Shown here piece after piece: positions 18,511 to 27,975 of a stretch of 44,045 nt of DNA (position 1 is its first letter; each line of letters begins with the position of its first letter). The notes below the pieces were generated by a model. That model worked only from the letters and a program-made list of their open reading frames with translations, was not told where the DNA came from and ran no database searches. The stretch is from Saprospiraceae bacterium (GTDB lineage: Bacteria > Bacteroidota > Bacteroidia > Chitinophagales > Saprospiraceae). Where the stretch lies: positions 1 through 44,045 of the forward strand of contig JABFRV010000048.1 in assembly GCA_013140975.1 (NCBI GenBank), given 5' to 3'. A program made the position numbers and the translations under genes.

Positions 18511-20724
18511 ATGCTTATGCCTGGAATAACGCGTGGACAGGATACGCTTGTGTGCGATAATGGGGGGTTTGAAGATGATATTGTATATTATTCTGGATTT
18601 ATTAGTCATTTTAAAGCAGGATCTGGTAGTTCAACTTGTGATCCAAAAATAAATGGAACTCCTGTTGTATTTACGTCCGCAAATATGCAACAAGTGAATA
18701 GGTTTCAAATCTCTGCACTAGGTACTGATCCATTGACAAATGAACCAAGAGTTAAATTTGGGGAATACTCATTTCTTTAAAACAGCCATTGTAGCAGTCA
18801 AGGTGATTGTAATCATGCAGGAGATATTAATCGATTAAGAAAGAGATTCAAAGTAACTGAAGCAACAAGAAACTTTACTATCTGGTATTCAGCAGTTTTG
18901 GAGAACCCAACTACTAACCATAATGATAATCAACCATTTTTTAGTATTAAATGCGACCTTGCTTCGAGTGGTAATCTTTGTTTTGATGGTTCGAATTTTC
19001 CTGCAGATCGAATAGATAGAGGATTGTTAGCCTGTAATCCTTATGATTCTTTATGTTATGAAGAAAATGACTTCGTAAAATATACTAGATGGACATGTCA
19101 TAGATTTCACATACCTAAGAGTGAAATTGGAAATATTGCAACTTTAAGCATTACTGCAGCAGATTGTGGAAGAGATCCTCTAGGAGGTGGTCACTTTGGA
19201 TATGTTTATATTGATGGTATATGTGAGTCGTGTGGAGGTGGAAGCTACGGTTCAGCCAGTATTTCAGAAGCAAGTTATGATTTAATTGTTTCATGCCAAG
19301 GAGATAGCATTTCAATAAAAGGAAATTACACTTTGCCTACAATTAACGGCGGTTATACAATTTTCGATGACTTTACAGTCCCTGGCTTCAATATTTATGG
19401 TAAATCAATTAATACAACGAATAAAACCTTCAGCTTTAGAATAGTAAAATCAGATTTCCAATCACCTAATCCAAGTTGCAGAGATGTCATAGCTTATCTT
19501 AAATTCAAGAATGCTAATAATGATTTCTTACCTGATGTTCCAACGAATGCCATTGAAATCTGTCTCGATGATTTTGTAATACCAGAGGTAGATATTATCG
19601 TTGGTGGTTGCCACAGAAATAATCCTAATGATTTTAATTATTCTGATGATTATTATTATGTTGACTTTACAATACAAGATGCTGATAATTTACATTGGAC
19701 TTTAGAGCGTCAATTGGATGATCCACCTTCTGGTGAATCAGGAAGATCCTTCTTAAATCAGAATGGTTATGGCAATGGATTGCATATTCTTGGTCCATTT
19801 TATATTCAAGAAGGGCCATGGACATTGATTCTAAATTATAATCATTGTGCTGATACTTTCTATATTACTCCACCAGATTATTGTTCTGGTTGTCCAGTTT
19901 TTGCGAAGACAAAGATTACCAATATAAATTGTGTTGCAGGCAATACTTGGACTTTTGATCTTTTAGTTGCAGGCAATCCTCCTACGGGTAGCAAATTCAG
20001 GATTATTGGCGAAAATTTTGATCGTGATTTTGGTTTTCAATACACTAACTTGCCTGGTGGAGCTATTACACAAAGTTGTATTACTTTAAGATTGCAATAC
20101 TATATTAACGGAATGCCAGATTGTATTGTTAGATTTACAATATGCCCACCTAAGCCTTGCACCAATAATCCCAATTGTAATTTTGAAGCTTATATTGAAA
20201 GGATTAATTGCCTTAATAATGGAAATTATTCTGTGAATTTTATAACCAAAGGTGGTGGATTTCCATGCTTTCGTGCATTAGGAAACACAACTGATGTATC
20301 TGGGCCTTTTGTTAATCCGCTTGGCCCATTTAATGAGGATGTTACAATAACTCTATTAGCATGTGATGTTCCTTTTAGTTGTGCTTGTGGGACAGGAACT
20401 AATTGTTATAAGATTTATTATGTTGACAGACCTGATGATTGCCCACGGGATCTAGAAGGAAGGTTAAGGTATTCAAATTCAGAGAGTCAAGATAATGAAT
20501 TGATTATTGTACCTAATCCAGTTATTGCAGATGAATTTCTGCTTCGATCAAATTTAAAGGTGACGGATTTTGAAATTTATAATTCGACAGGTATTTTAAT
20601 TAAAGCTAGCAGATTTGAAGGAGCTGAATTAAGGATGAAATTCAATAATGCACAAGGAGTGTATTATATAAAATACAAGGATTCAGTTGGACAAATCAAA
20701 TCTGTCAAATTCATTAAGTTATAA
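18511..20724 (+). pseudogene. Cassette gene A2: paralogue of A1 interrupted by an in-frame stop
   Basis: One reading frame runs from ATG 18511 (MLMPGITRGQDTLVC) to the stop at 20722, but TAA at 18778-18780 breaks it after 89 codons. Both sides align with A1: FGEYSFL-stop-NSHC against FGNKSLKINSQF, then RKRFKVTEATRNFTIWYSAVLE against the A1 equivalent. The second part would give a 608-aa product if started at ATG 18898. It keeps the Cys-rich body and a type A sorting domain (IIVPNPVIADE, FEIYNSTGILIKA, SVKFIKL). The signal peptide is also incomplete from ATG 18511, and its upstream half is in frame behind a heptamer array. It is probably a pseudogene or a switched-off allele; a base-call error at the stop remains possible. 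Confidence 0.75.
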
Positions 20725-20731
20725 ATCAATT

Positions 20732-20763
20732 ATATTGCTGGGAGTATTTGCTCCCAGCAATAT
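20732..20763 (+). other. Perfect 13-bp hairpin between A2 and B2
   Basis: ATATTGCTGGGAG and CTCCCAGCAATAT pair perfectly around a 6-nt loop in the 51-bp A2-B2 gap. It sits where the A1-B1 hairpin sits but shares no sequence with it. It lacks a long T tract. Confidence 0.75.
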
Positions 20764-20775
20764 TCTTAAAACGTA

Positions 20776-23700
20776 ATGAATAGAATTAGATTTTTTATTT
20801 CAATTAGCTTTTACATACAATGTGTATTTGCTCAAGATACAAATTGCGTCAAGTTAAATCTAGACAGTACTAATTGTTATATTTTAAAGAAGTTTAATAA
20901 GCCCAATATATTTCTTGAAAAAAAATGGGAATCAGATGTTAAAGTTTTAACAGACCAATCAGCAATTATTGTTGATGTTGATAATGATTGCATCCCAGAG
21001 ATAATAACATTTTCTGAAAATTTATCCTTTACAACTAATGAAATTGTTATATTAGATTCAAGAACGGGTGCTATAAAAAATAAATTCATTACACTAAAGC
21101 AAGCTAGTGATGATAATCCTAACGTATTAGTAGCAGATGTAAATAATGATGGGCTTAAAGAGATACTATTATGCACAGATAATTCAATTAATGTTTTTCC
21201 CAATCATTCCAAGATTGTATGCTATAATATTATTGGACAATTGTTGTGGATTTCTAATGAGCGTTATCATAATGTTGCAATAGGCAATCAAAATCCGACA
21301 CTTGGGATAACTGATTTTAATCAAGATGGCCTCCCTGAATTATACGTGTATAATCAGGTATTTAATGCACAGACAGGAGTATTGCTGGTTGATGGGGATG
21401 ATAAGTATGGCATTGGCGGAAGTGACCTTACAATGCTTGTTTCTCATCAAGTATCCGTTGCAGCACAACTGGATCAAGATCAATCTGATCTAGAGTTAGC
21501 AGCTGGTTTTAGTATTTATAAAATTAAACTAACTAATCTGAATAATAAAGTGGGAAATACTATAACTCCTTTAAATATACAAGTTAATGGACAATACTTA
21601 GATGGAAGAACTAGTGTTGCTGATATTAATAAGGACGGACAATTGGATGTAATTGTGGCTCATTCTAATGAATTCGGATCTCACATTCTTTATGTATATT
21701 CTATTATAAATAATATTCTAACTCTACTAGCAAGCTATAATAATTACACAAATCTTAATCATATTGGCACGCCAACTATTGCAGATATAGATGGGGATGG
21801 TAATCCAAATATCTTACTGTCAAAATATGATGCAATTGATTGTTACGAATACAATAATAATGTTGCATTAGACCTAAAATGGTCAATCAAGATAGATGAT
21901 GCAAATTCTTATTCTGGTGTCTCCGCTTTTGATTTCAATGGCGATAGAGTACCTGAATTAATGCATCGAGGAGATTCATTGCTATATATTATTGATGGAA
22001 GTACAAATCCTCCTACTATAATAGATAGTAAGACTTGCTTTTCTTTTACTACGAATGAGAATTGTACAATTGCCGATATAGATAATTCAGGATCATCTAA
22101 GATCTGTATAACCTGTAATCCAGAAATTACTAGATATTCTATAATTAGTAAACTAACTGTATTTGGCGGACCCGATGGCCAAGAATGGGCGCCCGCCCGC
22201 CCCATTTGGAATCAATACGCCTATAACCCTTTATACATCAACGACGACCTAACAGTTCCACAATACCCCAAGAATCAAGCGACATACATGAATGGCAAGT
22301 ACAATAACTTTATGCAACAAGAATCCTTACTTGATTCCAATGGAATGTATAAAGTAGCTGCAGCTAGTTTATGGGGAAGGATGAATTGTATGAATTATGA
22401 TCCAGTGAAGGATGAATTCGTATTAAACTTTGATCTGTATAATAAGAAAGATGCATCAAGATCAAGTGGAGATCGATGGCGTGTGACATTCTATGATGGA
22501 GATCCTGAGAAGGGAGGAATTGCGATTGATTCAATATTAATGTTTAAGGATCTAAAGCCAGGTGATACCTTGCAAGATCAGATCTTTACATTGAAACGTT
22601 CCGGAATAAAGCAATTATTCATGGTTGTCAACACCAGTCGATTAGGTGGTGGGACATTCGATGGTAAGGACTTTAAAGTATTGGAATGTGATTACAAGGA
22701 TAATATATCCCAATGGATTGACTTCCCTGTAGTAACAGAGATTAAAGATGTATTCTGCGAGTCGAAGGGATATAAGTATAAAGATTCTACTTATACGAAG
22801 ACAGGTAAGTATTACTACATTCTTAGGAATGCATTAGGTTGTGATCAAGAAGTAGCGATACTTGATCTTGAAGCAAGAGATTCTGTCTTGCAAGATCTGT
22901 ATTATTCGTCTTGCGATTCAATCAGATTAATAGATACAACATTCTATAATTCAGGAACTAAGACTTATTTATTCAATACTTCCTATGGTTGTGATAGTAC
23001 AATTATAGCTCATGTAGAGATTAAGAATTCAAATCTGAAGAATACATCAGCAACCTCATGTGATAGCATCCTTTGGAATGGGAAGATCTTAAAGCAATCT
23101 GGAAGCTATTCATATATAACCAACAATATCAATGGTTGTGATAGTACAACTAACTTAGCACTTACTATTCATAATTCCAAGTTCATCGATCAATATAAGT
23201 CATCTTGCAATTCCTATACATGGAATGGAAACACATATAATCAATCAGGAGATTACACACATCAAGCAAATACCATCAATGGCTGCGATAGCACAACCAT
23301 ACTTCATCTTACGATTGATACCTTAGTAAGAGAATCCATCAACATTACGGAATGTCAATCCTATAATTGGAATGGACGACTCATCACAACAACTGGAATC
23401 TATCTTGATACTTTCAGAACTATTAATGGTTGTGATAGTATAGTAAGTTTAGATCTCAATATTGCCAATAACCGTTCAAGCTTATCACAGATCTCATGTG
23501 ATCAATACGCTTGGAATAATATACTTCTTACTCAATCGGGAATATACTACGACACGCTCAAGAACATTCAAGGCTGCGATAGCATCGCTCAACTTAATCT
23601 TACCATCAATAGAAGCAACACCAACACAGCTTTCATTAATTCTTGCATCAATTTCAATTGGAAGAATAAGAATCTAACACAATCAGGAATCTATCGCGAC

Positions 23701-24804
23701 ACAACAAGTACCAGTCTAGGATGTGATAGCATTAGCATTCTTAATCTAACAATTCATCAAGCCTACGATACAAGTATAAGCATCAAATCTTGCGAATCAT
23801 ATACTTGGAATGGACAAGCCATAACACAATCAGGACAATATCAATATAAAGGGTTGACACAACGCAATTGTGATAGTACCATTCAACTCAATCTTACCAT
23901 CAACAAGAATTCTTTAAGCAATATTAATTTATCTGTTTGCGATAGCATCAGCATATTAGGTACTACATACAATAAAGCTGGAAATTATACAATCAAGTCT
24001 ATGAATAATACTGGCTGTGATTCCACAATTAATCTAACACTATCAATTCTCTCTCAAAAAATAATCGAAAACAAATCATCTTGTGATTCCTTCATCTGGA
24101 ATAATGAGATCTATACACAATCAGGAACATATTCTAACAAGAATACCAACATCAACGGATGCGATTCAACACATCAACTAAATCTAACCATTCATCCATC
24201 ATTCAAGAACAAAATTACTGCACAAGATTGCAAAGAATATTACTGGCCATCCAACAACACAATATACAATCAATCTGGAATCTATCAAGCAAAATATAAT
24301 ACAAGCAAGGGTTGTGACTCAACTCTAACACTCAATCTCACCATCCATCCCGACTTTGAAAAATCCGACACCATCACAACTAACACAAAATATCAATGGC
24401 CTATAAATCTAAAGACTTATAATCAATCAGGTACATATCAGGAATCATACAGAGATATAAACGGCTGTGATTCTATTTATAAATTATTACTCATCATCAT
24501 CGATGAAGACATTGAAATATATGCTCCCAATGTTATCAACCCAAGCAGCATTGACGGAAATAATAGATTCACATTGTACGACAATGGAACAAGAGCAACA
24601 ATAAACTTGCTAAGCATCTATGATCGTTGGGGAGGACTTCTCTGGCAAAAACAAAACTTCCCAACCAACAATCCTAATGAAGGATGGGATGGAACATCTC
24701 ACAATCAGAAAGTAAATCCCGGAGTGTTTGTTTGGATAGCAAGTGTTAGATTTGGGAATGGGAAAGAGATTACTTTGAGTGGGGATGTGACGATAGTTAG
24801 GTAA
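20776..24804 (+). CDS. Cassette gene B2: VCBS/FG-GAP propeller, CDS repeats and T9SS type B sorting domain
   Basis: The 1342-aa paralogue of B1 has the same order. A clean signal peptide (MNRIRFFISISFYIQCVFAQ) is followed by Asp-rich VCBS motifs (DVDNDCIPEI, DVNNDGLKEI, DFNQDGLPEL, DINKDGQLDV, DIDGDGNPNI, DFNGDRVPEL, DIDNSGSSKI; about 55-460). Then come the GGPDGQEWAPARPIWNQYAY block, about twelve Cys/Trp repeats and the CHU_C type B sorting domain ending LSGDVTIVR. The propeller is only moderately similar to B1, the middle is closely similar, and 1262 bp of the repeat array are identical. The final 35 residues diverge again. Unlike A2, it is intact, so it is presumably still under selection. 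Confidence 0.88.
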   Translation: MNRIRFFISISFYIQCVFAQDTNCVKLNLDSTNCYILKKFNKPNIFLEKKWESDVKVLTDQSAIIVDVDNDCIPEIITFSENLSFTTNEIVILDSRTGAIKNKFITLKQASDDNPNVLVADVNNDGLKEILLCTDNSINVFPNHSKIVCYNIIGQLLWISNERYHNVAIGNQNPTLGITDFNQDGLPELYVYNQVFNAQTGVLLVDGDDKYGIGGSDLTMLVSHQVSVAAQLDQDQSDLELAAGFSIYKIKLTNLNNKVGNTITPLNIQVNGQYLDGRTSVADINKDGQLDVIVAHSNEFGSHILYVYSIINNILTLLASYNNYTNLNHIGTPTIADIDGDGNPNILLSKYDAIDCYEYNNNVALDLKWSIKIDDANSYSGVSAFDFNGDRVPELMHRGDSLLYIIDGSTNPPTIIDSKTCFSFTTNENCTIADIDNSGSSKICITCNPEITRYSIISKLTVFGGPDGQEWAPARPIWNQYAYNPLYINDDLTVPQYPKNQATYMNGKYNNFMQQESLLDSNGMYKVAAASLWGRMNCMNYDPVKDEFVLNFDLYNKKDASRSSGDRWRVTFYDGDPEKGGIAIDSILMFKDLKPGDTLQDQIFTLKRSGIKQLFMVVNTSRLGGGTFDGKDFKVLECDYKDNISQWIDFPVVTEIKDVFCESKGYKYKDSTYTKTGKYYYILRNALGCDQEVAILDLEARDSVLQDLYYSSCDSIRLIDTTFYNSGTKTYLFNTSYGCDSTIIAHVEIKNSNLKNTSATSCDSILWNGKILKQSGSYSYITNNINGCDSTTNLALTIHNSKFIDQYKSSCNSYTWNGNTYNQSGDYTHQANTINGCDSTTILHLTIDTLVRESINITECQSYNWNGRLITTTGIYLDTFRTINGCDSIVSLDLNIANNRSSLSQISCDQYAWNNILLTQSGIYYDTLKNIQGCDSIAQLNLTINRSNTNTAFINSCINFNWKNKNLTQSGIYRDTTSTSLGCDSISILNLTIHQAYDTSISIKSCESYTWNGQAITQSGQYQYKGLTQRNCDSTIQLNLTINKNSLSNINLSVCDSISILGTTYNKAGNYTIKSMNNTGCDSTINLTLSILSQKIIENKSSCDSFIWNNEIYTQSGTYSNKNTNINGCDSTHQLNLTIHPSFKNKITAQDCKEYYWPSNNTIYNQSGIYQAKYNTSKGCDSTLTLNLTIHPDFEKSDTITTNTKYQWPINLKTYNQSGTYQESYRDINGCDSIYKLLLIIIDEDIEIYAPNVINPSSIDGNNRFTLYDNGTRATINLLSIYDRWGGLLWQKQNFPTNNPNEGWDGTSHNQKVNPGVFVWIASVRFGNGKEITLSGDVTIVR
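23257..24518 (+). repeat. 1262-bp block identical to 15689-16950
   Basis: This is the second copy of the identical tract, lying inside B2 at a constant offset of 7568 bp from the copy in B1. It encodes the repeats from HQANTINGCDS to the segment ending DEDIEI. Confidence 0.92.
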
Positions 24805-24844
24805 TTATCAATTATGAATTATGAATGAATCGCGAGTCGTGAGT
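24803..24844. repeat. Degenerate heptamer tandem tract
   Basis: Six 7-mers in register read AATTATC, AATTATG, AATTATG, AATGAAT, CGCGAGT and CGTGAGT. The tract begins at the B2 stop codon and fills the short gap to the convergent ligA gene. Confidence 0.75.
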
Positions 24845-24851
24845 CAGATTT

Positions 24852-26975
24852 TCAGAGCAAATCGTTTTTTCCTACTTTTTCTAAAAACTCATCTTCTTTT
24901 AATATTTCAACGGTTCCTAATTTTGTTGCTTTGGATAATTTGCTTCCGGCATCTTCTCCAACAACAAGAATATTTAGAGCTCCGCTTACAGCCGATAATA
25001 CTTTGGCACCATTTTTTTCAGCAAGTTGTTCTGCTTCTTTTCGACCCATTTTACTGAGAGTTCCGGTGAAAAGAATTGTCTTACCGGAAAAAATTGCATC
25101 CATGGTCAATTGTTTGGGTTTATCTTCTGTCTTTTGGTGAAGATTGACACCAAGACTTTCCATGGTTTGAATCATTTTTAAGTTAGATTTGTCTGCAAAG
25201 AAATCAATTATGTTCTGTCCAACTACAGGGCCAACATCTTTGATATTCGTATAGTTTTCAATTGTCCAGTTCTGAAGATTGGGAACATAATCTAGATTTT
25301 CTGCAATGAGTTTACTTATTTTTTTACCCAGGTGATGGATGCAAAGTCCATGTAAGAATCTATGAATTGGATTTGCTTTTGCTTTTTCTATGGATAAACG
25401 TAACTTATCGGCTGATTTTTCTCCCATACCTTCAAGTTGAGCAATCTTAGTGTAATCAAGTCGATAAATGTCAGACATATCTTTAATGATGCCCAAGTCA
25501 TAAAACCTTTCTATTAAGGAAGAGCCAAGTCCATCTATATCCATAGCATCTTTAGATACATGATGAATCAGTTTTTGAACTTGCTGAGCAGGGCATTGTG
25601 AATTAGGGCATATCCAGGCAGCATTGTCTTCTTCGCGAAGTAAACTTGTGTTGCAGGATGGACAGTTCTTTGGAAATTCTATAGGCTTAGCAGATTTTTT
25701 TCTTTGTTCAGGAAATGATTTTACAATATAAGGAATTACGTCTCCTGCTCTTTCGACCAATACAGTATCTCCAAGCCAGATATCTTTTGTTCGAATAAAA
25801 TCTTCATTGTGTAATGAGATCGAACTAACAGTTACTCCGGCAAGCTGTACAGGCTCAATTTTAGCAACAGGAGTTATAGAGCCAACTTTTCCAACCTGAA
25901 ATTCTACATGTAATAAAGTTGAGCTTGCTTGCTTAGCCTGAAATTTATATGCAACAGCCCAACGTGGATGATGCGAAGTGTAACCGCATATTTCCTGAAG
26001 AGCAAGATCGTTTAATTTTACAACCATACCATCTAGTTCGAATGGATAGCTATCTCTTTTCTCTGCCCAGGTAGTAATAAACTTGTGAACTTCTTGAATA
26101 TTTTTGCAAACTTTATTTTCAAGTTTAGCTACCTTAAATCCAAGCTCACCTAAAGTTTTGGTACAATTAGATTGTGTTTTATATTCAGGAATTTTATTGT
26201 TTCCATTTTTATCTGCAGCGTAACCCCATTGAAAAATAAAAATATCCAATTTTCTACTTGCGGTTTCATTAGGATCTTTAACACGCAGAACACCTGTGGC
26301 AGCATTTCGTGGATTGGCTAAAAGTGGAAGACCATCTGTCTCTCTTGATTTATTTACTTCTTCAAAAACATTTTTACGTATTAATGCTTCTCCTCGCAAT
26401 TCTGTTTTATAAATACCCAAACTATTAAAGTCAGCAGACAATGGAAGTGAGCGAATAGTTCTTGCATTCAACGTCATTTCTTCACCCTTTATACCATCAC
26501 CTCGTGTAGCAGCGCGTACTAACTGATTGTTTTCATAAACAACAGAAAGCGATCCACCATCAAATTTTGGTTCAACAAGATATTCAACATTATTCCCTTC
26601 AGGAATCGCACATATTTTTCTGATTCTGTTATCAAACTCTATGAGATCTTCCAGATTGTAAGTATTATCGAGAGAAAGCATGGGTGAAAGGTGCTCTACG
26701 GATTGAAGTGAATTCGTTAAGTCACTTGATACTCTTTGAGTTGGAGAATCAGATTTTGTCCATAGAGGATTTCTGGTTTCTGCTTCTTCAAGTAATTTAT
26801 ACAGTTGATCATATTCGTAATCTGAAATCTGTGGGTCGTTGTCTATGTAGTATTTATGTTCATGATATCTCAATAATTCACTTAAAGCATCAACATCTTC
26901 AATGCTATTTATGGTTTTTAACTGAAGAAATGATTTTTGTTTTTTCTTTAGTTGGTCGATGTTTTTAAACAACAT
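24852..26975 (-). CDS. ligA: NAD-dependent DNA ligase LigA
   Basis: The 707-aa enzyme seals nicks using NAD as adenylate donor. The Ia region (HEHKYYIDNDPQISDYEYDQL) is near residue 38. The adenylation motif KFDG has its Lys at about 137, as EPKFDGGSLS rather than the common K-x-DG-x-A. The NPRNAATG motif, the OB fold, a Cys4 zinc finger (about 438-461), helix-hairpin-helix repeats (MDIDGLGSSL, LEGMGEKSA, IKDVGPVVG) and a C-terminal BRCT domain (about 622-707) are all present. It is slightly longer than usual because of a roughly 20-residue N-terminal extension rich in Lys. A heptamer-repeat tract lies just upstream of the start. Confidence 0.98.
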   Translation of the reverse strand: MLFKNIDQLKKKQKSFLQLKTINSIEDVDALSELLRYHEHKYYIDNDPQISDYEYDQLYKLLEEAETRNPLWTKSDSPTQRVSSDLTNSLQSVEHLSPMLSLDNTYNLEDLIEFDNRIRKICAIPEGNNVEYLVEPKFDGGSLSVVYENNQLVRAATRGDGIKGEEMTLNARTIRSLPLSADFNSLGIYKTELRGEALIRKNVFEEVNKSRETDGLPLLANPRNAATGVLRVKDPNETASRKLDIFIFQWGYAADKNGNNKIPEYKTQSNCTKTLGELGFKVAKLENKVCKNIQEVHKFITTWAEKRDSYPFELDGMVVKLNDLALQEICGYTSHHPRWAVAYKFQAKQASSTLLHVEFQVGKVGSITPVAKIEPVQLAGVTVSSISLHNEDFIRTKDIWLGDTVLVERAGDVIPYIVKSFPEQRKKSAKPIEFPKNCPSCNTSLLREEDNAAWICPNSQCPAQQVQKLIHHVSKDAMDIDGLGSSLIERFYDLGIIKDMSDIYRLDYTKIAQLEGMGEKSADKLRLSIEKAKANPIHRFLHGLCIHHLGKKISKLIAENLDYVPNLQNWTIENYTNIKDVGPVVGQNIIDFFADKSNLKMIQTMESLGVNLHQKTEDKPKQLTMDAIFSGKTILFTGTLSKMGRKEAEQLAEKNGAKVLSAVSGALNILVVGEDAGSKLSKATKLGTVEILKEDEFLEKVGKNDLL

Positions 26976-26984
26976 AAATTATTA

Positions 26985-27012
26985 ATTGAAAATTGAAAAT
27001 TGGAAATTGACA
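26985..27012. repeat. Heptamer tandem tract upstream of ligA
   Basis: Four consecutive 7-mers read ATTGAAA, ATTGAAA, ATTGGAA and ATTGACA, starting 10 bp before the ligA ATG. No other feature is seen in the 238-bp gap to the next gene. Confidence 0.75.
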
Positions 27013-27213
27013 ATTTAATAAATGATCTTCGATTGCATTGGGAAGGACGTGCATATACAAATTTATAATTTTCAAACTATTGAAAATGTAGAATGAATTG
27101 AAGAATAAATAAATTGACATTTAATACTCAACAAAGATAAATTGAATTAGGATACAATCCAATACAGAGAGCGTAGAAGTATTGGCCGGTAAAGGAAACA
27201 ATAAAAAATAGAA

Positions 27214-27972
27214 TTATTCTTCTACAGAAAGAATTAACTCATCGACTAGAACTCTTCCGCAATGCTCGCAAGCAACGATTTTCTTATTAAGTCCTATTTC
27301 CAATTGAACCTGAGGAGGGATCTGATTAAAGCAACCACCACAAGCATTTCTTTTAACAGTTACAACAGCTAATCCATTACGGTATCTTTTTCGGATAGTG
27401 TCGTAAGCATGTAGTAATCTGGCTTCGATTTTTTTACGGCCTTTTTCAGATTTATTCTTTAACGTCGATTCTTCTTTATCTGTTTTTTCAATGATTTTTT
27501 CAAGCTCAGCCTTTTTTTCGTCCATTTCCGTTTGTTTGGCCTTAAGACGATCTTTAATTCCGTCGAGACTCGTTTTTTTGGTCTTTACTTGCTCATCAAC
27601 CTCTTTTTTTCTTTTGTCAAGAAGCTGAATTTCAAGTCGTTGCATATTGATCTCTTTTGACAAAGCATCGTATTCTCGATTGTTTTTAACCCCATCGAGT
27701 TGTTTTTCATACTTTTTAATTGAATCTTCAGCCGTTTTAACGGATGTCTTGAAGTTTCCGGCTTCTTTTTCAAGGTCTGATATGGCGGTTTGAAGTTTGC
27801 TTTCACGAATAGATAATCCGCTAATTTCATCTTCTAAATCGCTTACAATCATAGGAAGCTCTCCTTTAAGAACTTTGATTTTATCTATCTCAGAATCAAT
27901 TAGTTGAAGCTCATAAAGGGTTCTTAACTTTAAGGAGATTGGAATTTCTGTTTCAACTGTTGCTTTTGCCAT
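27214..27972 (-). CDS. Coiled-coil C4-type zinc-ribbon protein (COG1579 family)
   Basis: The 252-aa protein is a long antiparallel coiled coil (about residues 15-190) followed by a zinc ribbon. The ribbon has Cys pairs at CGGC and CEHC (about 213-240), separated by FNQIPPQVQLEIGLNKKIVA. The pattern is typical of the COG1579 family, whose members are predicted nucleic-acid-binding proteins. It begins 3 bp after the Nif3 gene in the same direction, an arrangement common in Bacteroidota. Its biochemical role here is not known. Confidence 0.9.
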   Translation of the reverse strand: MAKATVETEIPISLKLRTLYELQLIDSEIDKIKVLKGELPMIVSDLEDEISGLSIRESKLQTAISDLEKEAGNFKTSVKTAEDSIKKYEKQLDGVKNNREYDALSKEINMQRLEIQLLDKRKKEVDEQVKTKKTSLDGIKDRLKAKQTEMDEKKAELEKIIEKTDKEESTLKNKSEKGRKKIEARLLHAYDTIRKRYRNGLAVVTVKRNACGGCFNQIPPQVQLEIGLNKKIVACEHCGRVLVDELILSVEE

Positions 27973-27975
27973 ATT

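Noticed and set aside
10430-24851. Insertion sequence or phage responsible for the duplicated cassettes
   Set aside because: No transposase, integrase, terminal inverted repeats or target-site duplications are visible; the copies are better explained by duplication and conversion.
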